Source: Cytophagales bacterium (GTDB lineage Bacteria; Bacteroidota; Bacteroidia; Cytophagales; Cyclobacteriaceae). From it: DNA of 5,135 nucleotides. The notes beneath the pieces are model-generated. The model had not been told where the DNA came from, did not search any database, and was given only the letters and a program-made list of their open reading frames with translations. A program made the translations under genes and the position numbers. Below are positions 1-5,135 of this stretch, in pieces (position 1 is the stretch's first letter; each line of letters opens with the position of its first letter). The stretch spans positions 1 to 5,135 of the forward strand of contig JAJCYL010000431.1 in NCBI GenBank assembly GCA_029262955.1. The letters run 5' to 3'.

Positions 1-374
1 CATCTGATGACGCATCAGGATTTATTGATTTAATGGTGGCAAACGCTTCATCGTTAACTCGTACGGCAGAATTCAGGGGACTATCTGGCTATGATGCTTC
101 GGGGGATGCGGTACTTGAAGTGGGGAGCAATGGAAAAATAACCCTCAAGATCTCAAGCAATTTCATGGCTCAAAATGGGCCCGGACTATATGTGTATTTG
201 TCTGACAATGGAGGTAGTATAACCGGAGGAGTTGAATTAGATAAGTTGAGATCAACTTCAGGATCGCAGGAATATGACGTGCCATTCAATGTGACCCTAA
301 ATCAGTACGATCACATTGTCTTATACTGTAAACCATTCGGAGTCGGTTTTGGTACTGCTAAATTGAGTAATTGA
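1..374 (+). CDS. DM13-domain protein, 5' end cut by window (probable exported/lipoprotein)
   Basis: The reading frame is open from position 3 to the TGA at 372-374. The first in-frame ATG is at 33, but the ten codons before it (SDDASGFIDL) are also open and read like the acidic region after a lipoprotein signal. The true start is therefore probably outside the window, and the ATG at 33 should not be trusted. From about codon 19 of the ATG-33 frame the protein matches the DM13 fold: FRGLSGYDASG at the start, GPGLYVYLSDN in the middle, YDHIVLYCKPFGVGFGTAKL at the end. The Cys (codon 327-329) sits in the YC-KPF segment, where DM13 domains carry a conserved cysteine proposed to act in redox or electron transfer. 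That role is a family prediction. The stop overlaps the ATG of the beta-barrel gene by one base, so the two are probably translationally coupled. DM13 assignment is fairly sure; the redox role and lipid anchor are inference. Confidence 0.85.
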   Translation, partial: SDDASGFIDLMVANASSLTRTAEFRGLSGYDASGDAVLEVGSNGKITLKISSNFMAQNGPGLYVYLSDNGGSITGGVELDKLRSTSGSQEYDVPFNVTLNQYDHIVLYCKPFGVGFGTAKLSN

Positions 375-1237
375 TGGAAAAGACAGATTCAAAAATATTA
401 GTGACGGTCCTGTTGGTGGTCGTAGCCGTTAACAGCGGATTCTCACAGGGTGCCTGGAACAAGGCTCAGGGTGAAGGTTTCTTCAAGTTGAGCGAAATGG
501 TAATAATTTCAGACGAATTCTATACCCCTGAGGGCACCACCCAAAGAATTAAAACCGCGGGGGTCTATATAACCAGCCTCTATGGAGAATATGGATTAAG
601 TGATAAGCTGACAGCAGTAGTGTTTCTTCCTTTTTTTGTGAGAAATACTATCAATGAACAGAACTTTTCGATTTCTACAAATGACGAAAAGGGTGATCAA
701 TCCAATAGTTTTGGTGATGTCAACATTGGCCTTCAGTATGGTATCAAACAAAGTGGCCCTTTCGTTCTGAGCGCCAGCGTGCTGTTAGGATTACCAGTAG
801 GAGAAACCAGCGGAGGCCGAACGGAAATCCTTCAATCCGGAGACGGAGAATTCAATCAATTGCTACGCCTTCATGCTGGTTATTCATTTTACCCGGCCCC
901 TTTCTACATGCAGGGAGCAATTGGTTTTAATAATAGAACTAAAGATTTTTCTGATGAATTTCATTTCTCATTTGAAGCGGGTGCCTCAATCAAAGAATCT
1001 TTATCTCTTGCTTTGAAATTGGGTGTTCTACAGTCCTTTAATAATGGAGATGCTGCTACCAGTCAGACCGGGATATTTTCGAATAACCTCGAGTATGTAA
1101 CTGTGGGACCGGAAATCAGCTACCTGTTAAACGAAAAATTTGGGGTATCTGCCAGTGTATTTAGTGCATTGAGTGGTCAGAATATTTTAGCGAATCCAGC
1201 ATTTAATCTGGGTGTGGTCTATAGTTTGAAGAAATAA
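374..1237 (+). CDS. Outer-membrane beta-barrel protein, transporter-like family of Bacteroidota
   Basis: The protein has 287 residues from the ATG at 374, whose A is the last base of the upstream TGA. A TTG three bases earlier (371) is also in frame, but the TGATG overlap favours the ATG. Residues 1-25 form a signal peptide: a charged start (MEKTDSK), a hydrophobic core (ILVTVLLVVVAV), and probable cleavage near GFSQ-GAW. The mature part shows alternating polar/hydrophobic strands with glycine and aromatic residues, for example AGVYITSLYGEYGLSDKLTA, FGDVNIGLQYGI and LLRLHAGYSF, ending in FNLGVVYSLKK. This is the pattern of a small outer-membrane barrel, broadly like the phenol-degradation MetA-type or transporter barrel families. 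The segment GDGEFNQLLRLHAGYSF looks like a conserved family signature. The substrate is unknown. Coupling to the DM13 gene suggests a shared envelope job, but no specific transport role can be claimed. Confidence 0.8.
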   Translation: MEKTDSKILVTVLLVVVAVNSGFSQGAWNKAQGEGFFKLSEMVIISDEFYTPEGTTQRIKTAGVYITSLYGEYGLSDKLTAVVFLPFFVRNTINEQNFSISTNDEKGDQSNSFGDVNIGLQYGIKQSGPFVLSASVLLGLPVGETSGGRTEILQSGDGEFNQLLRLHAGYSFYPAPFYMQGAIGFNNRTKDFSDEFHFSFEAGASIKESLSLALKLGVLQSFNNGDAATSQTGIFSNNLEYVTVGPEISYLLNEKFGVSASVFSALSGQNILANPAFNLGVVYSLKK

Positions 1238-1250
1238 TTCAGCCATACAG

Positions 1251-1283
1251 AGCTATACTATGGCTCTAAGCCATAGTATAGCT
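1251..1283 (+). terminator. Perfect 15-bp hairpin after the barrel gene, probable transcription end
   Basis: The arms AGCTATACTATGGCT (1251-1265) and AGCCATAGTATAGCT (1269-1283) are exact reverse complements around a three-base loop (CTA). The hairpin starts 13 bases after the stop of the barrel gene and lies 63 bases before the likely start of the DUF1761 gene. It is not followed by a T tract (ATTCACG follows), so it is not a classical intrinsic terminator. It may still end transcription or protect the 3' end of the DM13-barrel mRNA. A second copy of AGCCATA at 1241-1247 could pair with TATGGCT (1259-1265) and compete weakly with the main stem. Confidence 0.55.
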
Positions 1284-1346
1284 ATTCACGCAAATACACT
1301 GGATTTTTAATTGGACATTTCTTATTTTTCTGAGAAATTCCAAAAC

Positions 1347-1769
1347 ATGAACAATTTAAAGATTAATCACGCAGCAGTTTGGGTTTGTATCGTTCTGTTG
1401 CATGTTCTCGGCTTTGTTTGGTACGGTCCTCTCTTTGGAGAGCCCTGGATGGCCATGGTCGGACTTGACATGGCGACTGTCGAAGCAAATCCTCCCAGCG
1501 CTGGCCTCTGGATAACCAACACGATTGCCACTATTATTCCTCTTTACACGCTTGCCTGGCTATTTACCAAATTGAATATAGAGTCTTTAGGACGTGGTGC
1601 GGCCATTGGATTGCTTATTGCTTTTGCTTTCGACTTTATGAGTACCATGACAAGTGATATGTTTGCCCAAAACCCGTATGCTTTATCCTGGATTACCGGT
1701 GGATTTAACCTGGTTGCCTTAGGGCTTAGCGGAGCCATACTTGGCGCTTGGCGCAAATATGGGGATTAA
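1347..1769 (+). CDS. DUF1761 family integral membrane protein
   Basis: The protein has 140 residues from the ATG at 1347. A TTG at 1311 would add 12 residues (MDISYFSEKFQN), but DUF1761 proteins usually begin with a short MN-xK-INH stretch leading into the first helix, as seen here in MNNLKINHAAVW, so the ATG is preferred. Four hydrophobic segments are visible, at about residues 9-28, 54-73, 82-105 and 112-135. The family signature FVWYGPLFGEPWM ends helix 1. The length is normal for the family. Its biochemical role is not known; it should sit in the inner membrane. It has no operon partner: the barrel gene ends before a strong hairpin, and the next gene converges on it with only 19 bases between stop codons. 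There is no Shine-Dalgarno sequence, as is common in Bacteroidota, and no convincing promoter was found. Confidence 0.85.
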   Translation: MNNLKINHAAVWVCIVLLHVLGFVWYGPLFGEPWMAMVGLDMATVEANPPSAGLWITNTIATIIPLYTLAWLFTKLNIESLGRGAAIGLLIAFAFDFMSTMTSDMFAQNPYALSWITGGFNLVALGLSGAILGAWRKYGD

Positions 1770-1788
1770 GCCTTCCCACCTGATAAGT

Positions 1789-2271
1789 TTATTTGATAAT
1801 TGAGATAAGGTCAACATCCATAACGACATTGGAGAAAGGTGGGACATCCTCACCGTCTCCAAAACCACCAAAGGCAAAGAATGAGGGTATATACAGTGTT
1901 ATACTACCTCCCTCTTTTATTAACTGAATACCAAATTGCATGCCTACCAAAGGAATCTGCTCTAGAATAAAACTTTCCTGCAATCCACTATCAAAAACTT
2001 CTCCATCCAGTATTCTCCCTTCAAAATTGATCCTGATTTGATCAGAAGGAACAGGATTATCGCCGGTTCCTTCTTCATGAATAACATACCGGACACCATT
2101 CGGCTCAATTTGAACATTCTGAATGTTATTTACTGCAATGAATTGATCAATGAGCATAGTATCAAGAGTGAATTGTTCTAAACGACTTAGTTGAGGGCCA
2201 GTGCTGTTGTTACTGTCATCGCAAGACATGATAATTATGCAGGTAAATAATATTGGTATTAGAAACTTCAT
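1789..2271 (-). CDS. FKBP-type peptidyl-prolyl isomerase lipoprotein with altered active site
   Basis: The protein has 160 residues. Residues 1-17 are a lipoprotein signal with lipobox I-M-S-C and the lipidated Cys at 17, followed by DDSNNS; acidic residues there are typical of Bacteroidota lipoproteins that may be surface exposed. A short helical region (30-50) precedes an FKBP domain at about 58-160: GVRYVIHEEGTGD, INFEGRILDGEVFD (Phe93-Asp94), EGGSITLYIPS, then VPPFSNVVMDVDLISI. FKBP domains catalyse cis-trans isomerisation of Xaa-Pro bonds. Compared with FKBP12, the Trp at the pocket floor is Met111, the Tyr26 position is Phe83 and the Tyr82 position is Phe134, so activity may be reduced or the role may be chaperone-like. 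It is a paralogue of the gene at 2441-2911 and is transcribed after it, but a 169-base gap with its own -7-like element suggests a separate promoter. Confidence 0.88.
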   Translation of the reverse strand: MKFLIPILFTCIIIMSCDDSNNSTGPQLSRLEQFTLDTMLIDQFIAVNNIQNVQIEPNGVRYVIHEEGTGDNPVPSDQIRINFEGRILDGEVFDSGLQESFILEQIPLVGMQFGIQLIKEGGSITLYIPSFFAFGGFGDGEDVPPFSNVVMDVDLISIIK

Positions 2272-2297
2272 GTATTCAGATAGATTTTAAACGATTG

Positions 2298-2305
2298 CAA
2301 AAGTA
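2298..2305 (-). promoter_or_regulatory. Possible Bacteroidota -7 element for the distal FKBP gene
   Basis: Read on the minus strand this is TACTTTTG, a full match to the TAnnTTTG consensus of the Bacteroidota primary sigma factor. It would give a leader of about 20 bases before the ATG at 2271. No good -33 TTG lies at the usual spacing upstream, so the call rests on one box only. Confidence 0.35.
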
Positions 2306-2336
2306 AGAATAGTTTTACTGTTTTATAATAATAGGA

Positions 2337-2389
2337 TTATTCAAGTCCTTTACAAGTTAAGGTAGATCTACCCCAAGTAACTTGAATAA
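2337..2389. repeat. Nested inverted repeats between the two FKBP genes (terminator or operator)
   Basis: TTATTCAAGT (2337-2346) and ACTTGAATAA (2380-2389) are perfect 10-bp inverted arms. Inside them lie a second inverted pair, CAAGTTA (2353-2359) with TAACTTG (2378-2384), and a perfect 12-base palindrome, GGTAGATCTACC (2361-2372). The two outer pairings share the ACTTG bases and cannot form together. The block sits 52 bases past the stop of the upstream FKBP gene and about 66 bases before the start of the downstream one. It may end transcription of the first gene, although neither side has a clean T tract, or it may be a protein-binding site. Confidence 0.45.
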
Positions 2390-2440
2390 AATGAGTTTTA
2401 AGAATGCATTTTTTTGGGATAGAATGAGTCCACTTCCGGA

Positions 2441-2911
2441 TCAATTGACTTTGATCAAGTCAATATCAAATTCCAGAATGCTATTGGGGCCTATTTCTCC
2501 CCTGCCTTCAGAGCGATAGGCATAAGCGGAGGGAATATATAAGGTAATACTTCCTCCTTCCTGTATTAAAGGCAGTCCGATTTGCCATCCGGGAATCAAC
2601 ATATTGAGAGCAAAAAGTGCACCCACTTGTGCATCAAAGACTTCCCTGGATATTAGAAATCGACCTTCATAGGTGATTGTGACATTGTCCGCTCCACCTG
2701 GCGAATCTCCTGAACCTTGTTCATGGATGACATACCTAAGTTCACTTAAAGAATCGATGGTTGCTGTGATATTATTTTGGGCTAAATAGTTATCAATAAT
2801 TTCTAAGTCTAAATCAAATTGCTCTAAAGCAGTCAGAGTTGGTTCGTTTTCAGTGCTTTCACACGACAGTATAAGCACTGATGCACATAGGAGTAAAAAG
2901 ATGTTCTTCAT
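2441..2911 (-). CDS. FKBP-type peptidyl-prolyl isomerase lipoprotein
   Basis: The protein has 156 residues. The signal MKNIFLLLCASVLILSC has its lipobox L-S-C with Cys17 as the lipid site, followed by ESTENE. A helical stretch (residues 28-50, LEQFDLDLEIIDNYLAQNNI) precedes the FKBP domain at about 57-156: LRYVIHEQGSGD, TITYEGRFL, EVFDA (Phe92-Asp93), LIPGW (Trp109), EGGSITLYIPS, AYAY, GPNSILEFDIDLI. The pocket residues Tyr81, Phe92, Asp93, Ile106, Trp109, Tyr132 and Phe148 line up with the FKBP12 set, so this copy is probably an active prolyl isomerase for envelope proteins. The Gly that follows the AYAY Tyr in FKBP12 is Arg133 here. It lies 106 bases downstream of the WD40 gene on the same strand and has its own -7-like elements, so it may be transcribed alone or by read-through. 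The distal neighbour is a diverged paralogue. Confidence 0.92.
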   Translation of the reverse strand: MKNIFLLLCASVLILSCESTENEPTLTALEQFDLDLEIIDNYLAQNNITATIDSLSELRYVIHEQGSGDSPGGADNVTITYEGRFLISREVFDAQVGALFALNMLIPGWQIGLPLIQEGGSITLYIPSAYAYRSEGRGEIGPNSILEFDIDLIKVN

Positions 2912-2928
2912 TCTTGAATATTATAAGG

Positions 2929-2956
2929 CAAAATTAAGCTCAATTCAGCAAAATTA
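2929..2956 (-). promoter_or_regulatory. Two tandem -7-like elements upstream of the first FKBP gene
   Basis: On the minus strand TAATTTTGC occurs twice, covering 2928-2936 and 2948-2956, exactly 20 bases apart. Both fit TAnnTTTG. The proximal copy would give a leader of roughly 10 bases; the distal one has a TTTG at 2972-2975 as a possible -33 box, with a slightly short 15-base spacer. Only one may be used, or the pair may be a repeated binding site. Confidence 0.35.
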
Positions 2957-3017
2957 GAATGTTATGATAGTCAAACACATGATTGAGCGAAATAGTTGCC
3001 TGCTCTGTTGTAGTCAG

Positions 3018-4412
3018 TTAGTATTTTCCCAAACCTGGGAATTGAGGGCAAGTTAGTTCCTCCTGATTTCGTGGATATGGAATTGCCATACCGACGAACC
3101 TCCACCACTCATTTCTATTCATATTTCTCGATAAGTAATTACAGATTGTGTTTGCCCAATCATCAGGTTTAGTTGGCCAAAGTTTTAGAACACCATCATC
3201 TTCACCGGTTATGACATGAGTTCCATCATTTAGGAATTGAACGGATCTTACTGGTTGATTGTAATGGTCACCCAAAACAACTGGAAAATCAAATATGTTA
3301 TCGAGCACCCAGATTTTGGCCGTTCCATCTTCGGAAGATGTAGCCAACAATTTACCTTCTGGGCCAAAGCTAATGTCAGTAATTCTCATAGCATGTGCTG
3401 AAGCTTCCTCGTAGAACATTTGTCGCAATTTTAAATCATAGATCGCTAATTCGCCCTCTTCAAATCCATAGGCTACATAATTTCCGTCTTGGCTAAAAGT
3501 TACTGCATCTACGGATTGTGGTCGGCTGTTAACGAAGAGGTTTCTTTGCTTGTTATCATTCAAGAGGTCCCACATCTCAACTGCCCCACTATTATCTCCG
3601 GCGGCTAAAATAGAACCAGCGAGATTAACTGAAAGGCTAGTTACTTGATCTCTCATATTGCCCACAATAGACATTTCCCCACTAAAGTCAGTCCTCCAAA
3701 TGGTTTCATTAACACTCAGGATAATATCGTTGTCTGGAAGAAAAGCGAGGTTGGTTATTATTCCATTATTCAACTTGAGATTTATATTTTTTGCTTTCGA
3801 GTCATTTAAATCTATAAGGACAATTTTACTTTCAACTGCCCCAGCCAAAAATTGGTTGTCATTAGAGAGGGCCATTTCATTAATGCCATTTTTTGCTTTG
3901 TAGATTTCTCTGTATTGACGGGTTGGATTGGTAAGATCCCATGCCAATACCCTGCCGTCTTCTCCAGCACTATAGACAATACCCCCATCATCATTAACCA
4001 CAGAGTTTATTGCTTTCGTATGACCAACGTAGGTATTGATGGAATCCCCATAAAGCTTTCTTATGGCCTGGTAAATTCCAGTATAGATATTGTCATTCCT
4101 TAATATATGTGGTTCACGGTGCTCCTTATGGAACTTGTATGCCTGTAATGCTACAAGGCCTTGGGTTTGAGGATCCCGTTGGTAAGTTGATTTAATGGCC
4201 ATAGAGTTCGCAATCCTTCTGAAACGAAGATGCTCCGCATTTAATATTGCTGAATCTGCAACTGCACGTGTTAGGTTGAGTTGCTCCTTCAGTTTTTGTA
4301 TCTCTTCTTCCTGATTTTGTCCATAAGATTCCGAGACGAACCCAATAGTCGATAATAGTACAGCTGTAATTGTTAATAAACTCTTCGATTTAGATAGAAG
4401 ATTCATAATCAT
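3018..4412 (-). CDS. Exported WD40 beta-propeller protein with STAND-like flanking segments
   Basis: The protein has 464 residues from the ATG at 4412; an ATG two codons later (4406) is equally possible. A signal peptide covers about residues 1-31 (SKSKSLLTITAVLLSTIGFV, then SYGQ). Residues 33-62 (QEEEIQKLKEQLNLTRAVAD) look like a coiled coil. Residues 63-121 (FRRIANSMAIKS, QGLVALQAYKFHK, IYTGIYQAIRKLY) resemble the helical linker that joins STAND-type NTPases to WD40 repeats in Bacteroidota. About seven WD40 blades follow, from GHTKAINSVV (130) to DDGVLKLW (405-412); the clearest are SAGEDGRVLAWDL, AAGDNSGAVEMWDL and TSSEDGTAKIWVL, and blades 2, 3 and 5 are degenerate. The tail CNYLSRNMNRNEWWRFVG...IPY is also found at the end of that WD40 family. 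No NTPase or caspase domain is present. The only two cysteines, 424 and 455, could form a disulfide. It is probably a periplasmic or surface scaffold; the partner is unknown. It diverges from the response regulator. Confidence 0.85.
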   Translation of the reverse strand: MIMNLLSKSKSLLTITAVLLSTIGFVSESYGQNQEEEIQKLKEQLNLTRAVADSAILNAEHLRFRRIANSMAIKSTYQRDPQTQGLVALQAYKFHKEHREPHILRNDNIYTGIYQAIRKLYGDSINTYVGHTKAINSVVNDDGGIVYSAGEDGRVLAWDLTNPTRQYREIYKAKNGINEMALSNDNQFLAGAVESKIVLIDLNDSKAKNINLKLNNGIITNLAFLPDNDIILSVNETIWRTDFSGEMSIVGNMRDQVTSLSVNLAGSILAAGDNSGAVEMWDLLNDNKQRNLFVNSRPQSVDAVTFSQDGNYVAYGFEEGELAIYDLKLRQMFYEEASAHAMRITDISFGPEGKLLATSSEDGTAKIWVLDNIFDFPVVLGDHYNQPVRSVQFLNDGTHVITGEDDGVLKLWPTKPDDWANTICNYLSRNMNRNEWWRFVGMAIPYPRNQEELTCPQFPGLGKY

Positions 4413-4485
4413 CTAAAGACTATATGAAAATTAGTTAAATATTGAGTCAATCGAAAACGCTGGATGGTTGTAAGAAGGTTGAAAA

Positions 4486-4502
4486 TGTATCAAAACGATA
4501 CA
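4486..4502. promoter_or_regulatory. Palindrome in divergent promoter region, candidate operator
   Basis: TGTATC (4486-4491) and GATACA (4497-4502) are perfect inverted half-sites separated by five bases (AAAAC). The 17-base element lies between the divergent WD40 and response-regulator genes, just upstream of a candidate -33 TTG for the regulator. Size and placement suit a dimeric DNA-binding protein, but a chance match in AT-rich DNA is possible. Confidence 0.3.
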
Positions 4503-4507
4503 ATATG

Positions 4508-4538
4508 TTGTCTGATCAAAAGTGGTCAGTTAATTTTC
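4508..4538 (+). promoter_or_regulatory. Possible promoter of the response-regulator gene
   Basis: TTG at 4508-4510 and TAATTTTC at 4531-4538 are separated by 20 bases, close to the Bacteroidota TTG-N(about 19)-TAnnTTTG pattern with one mismatch in the last base of the -7 box. It predicts a very short leader before the GTG at 4558. A 14-base palindrome, TCATTTACAAATGA (4537-4550), overlaps the predicted transcription start. Confidence 0.35.
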
Positions 4539-4557
4539 ATTTACAAATGATTGAAAA

Positions 4558-5135
4558 GTGCCGAAGTTAGGAAACATACTGATAGTAGATGATGATAAAG
4601 ACGTTCTCTACACGGCTAAATTGGTTTTGAAGCCATATTTCGAAAAGATTGTTTTGGCTGAAGATCCCAACACCATACCAGAGCTTTTAGAGCGATTAAC
4701 CTTCGATGTCATTATTCTCGATATGAATTTTCAGCAAGGAATAACCGGCGGAAAGGAGGGTTTGCGATGGTTGCAGAGGATTCTTGAAACAGATCCCGAA
4801 GCCCATGTGATTATCAATACGGCCTATGGTGATATTCAAATGGCTGTAGATGCGATGAAATTGGGAGCCATAGATTTTATTGTCAAACCATGGGAGAAAG
4901 AGAAATTGTTAGCCTCTGTTCAAACCGTTTATGACCTAAGTCAACAGAAGCGAAAAGTAAAGAAATTAGAGAGCCGGGAGGCATTGCTTAACCAGGATAT
5001 TAATAGCAATTTCTCTTCATTTATCAGCCAGTCAGCGGCCATGAAAAATGTATTTAACACCATTGATAAGGTGGCGAAGACAGATGCTGATGTGTTGATA
5101 TTAGGCGAAAATGGAACGGGAAAGGAACTGGTCGC
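4558..5135 (+). CDS. Sigma-54-dependent (NtrC-type) response regulator, 3' end cut by window
   Basis: The frame is open to the window end, giving 192 full codons. An in-frame TGA at 4552-4554 and the lack of any other start make the GTG at 4558 the likely start, yielding MPKLGNILIVDDDKDVL. The receiver domain covers residues about 5-120: acidic pocket Asp11-13, phospho-acceptor Asp55 (DVIILDMNF), switch Thr88 (NTAYGD) and Lys110 (IVKPW). The loop after Asp55 (QQGITGGKEGL) is longer than in classical NtrC and is common in Bacteroidota members. Residues 120-147 (LSQQKRKVKKLESREALLNQ) form a likely coiled-coil linker. The sigma-54 activator AAA+ domain begins near 154 (FISQSAAMKNVF), with Walker A GENGTGKE at 183-190. 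The GAFTGA loop, Walker B and DNA-binding domain lie beyond the edge. It activates sigma-54 promoters after phosphorylation; the partner kinase and targets are not visible here. Confidence 0.93.
   Translation, partial: MPKLGNILIVDDDKDVLYTAKLVLKPYFEKIVLAEDPNTIPELLERLTFDVIILDMNFQQGITGGKEGLRWLQRILETDPEAHVIINTAYGDIQMAVDAMKLGAIDFIVKPWEKEKLLASVQTVYDLSQQKRKVKKLESREALLNQDINSNFSSFISQSAAMKNVFNTIDKVAKTDADVLILGENGTGKELV

Noticed and set aside
371..373. TTG start for the barrel protein
   Set aside because: The adjacent ATG at 374 forms the classical TGATG overlap with the upstream stop and is the stronger start codon.
1311..1346. TTG-started 12-residue extension of the DUF1761 protein
   Set aside because: The extra residues are not like the family's N-terminus, and the ATG at 1347 gives the expected MN-xK-INH start.
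1544..1756. Open frame of 70 codons on the minus strand inside the DUF1761 gene
   Set aside because: It is antisense to a clear membrane-protein gene and its translation shows no domain or signal; it is a shadow frame.
1761..1777. Possible small hairpin (GGGGA with TTCCC) between the convergent genes
   Set aside because: It has only five pairs including one G-T, overlaps the DUF1761 stop and has no T tract, so it is too weak to call a terminator.
3658..4103. Two plus-strand open frames and one minus-strand alternative frame inside the WD40 gene
   Set aside because: They overlap a well-supported coding region whose WD40 periodicity fixes the frame, and their translations show no recognisable domains.
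4426..4450. TAATTTTC and TTG on the minus strand as a WD40 gene promoter
   Set aside because: The -7 box has a mismatch and the 14-base spacer is too short for the phylum's usual promoter, so it was not listed as a feature.

Overview
The window looks like chromosomal DNA from a marine- or soil-type Bacteroidota, most likely a Cytophagales-like lineage (the order-level guess is weak). Supporting signs are moderate-to-low GC, absence of Shine-Dalgarno sequences before nearly all genes, several TAnnTTTG-type -7 promoter elements typical of the phylum's main sigma factor, lipoproteins with an acidic stretch after the lipobox cysteine, and protein families common in that phylum (DM13 proteins, exported WD40 proteins, NtrC-type regulators with a long loop after the phospho-Asp).

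Layout: the left end holds a two-gene plus-strand unit. It consists of a DM13-domain protein cut by the window edge, then a roughly 287-residue outer-membrane beta-barrel protein whose ATG overlaps the preceding stop (TGATG). The unit ends at a perfect 15-bp hairpin. Next comes a plus-strand four-helix membrane protein of the DUF1761 family. It converges on a minus-strand group: an exported seven-bladed WD40 protein (first in transcription order), then two tandem FKBP-type peptidyl-prolyl isomerase lipoproteins. The FKBP proteins are paralogues; the distal one has lost several aromatic active-site residues. Each FKBP gene has its own -7-like element, and a structured inverted-repeat region separates the two. 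Divergent from the WD40 gene, at the right edge, is the first 193 codons of a sigma-54-dependent response regulator that starts with GTG; it has a receiver domain, a coiled-coil linker and the AAA+ Walker A motif.

The genes mostly concern the cell envelope: periplasmic or surface redox (DM13), an outer-membrane barrel, an inner-membrane protein, folding lipoproteins and an exported beta-propeller. No mobile element, CRISPR array, tRNA or rRNA is visible, and no intergenic stretch exceeds 300 bases. I see no clear undescribed multi-gene system. The points most worth a second look are the diverged FKBP pair, the free-standing exported WD40 protein with STAND-like flanks, the hairpins at 1251-1283 and 2337-2389, and the palindromes in the divergent promoter region at 4413-4557.
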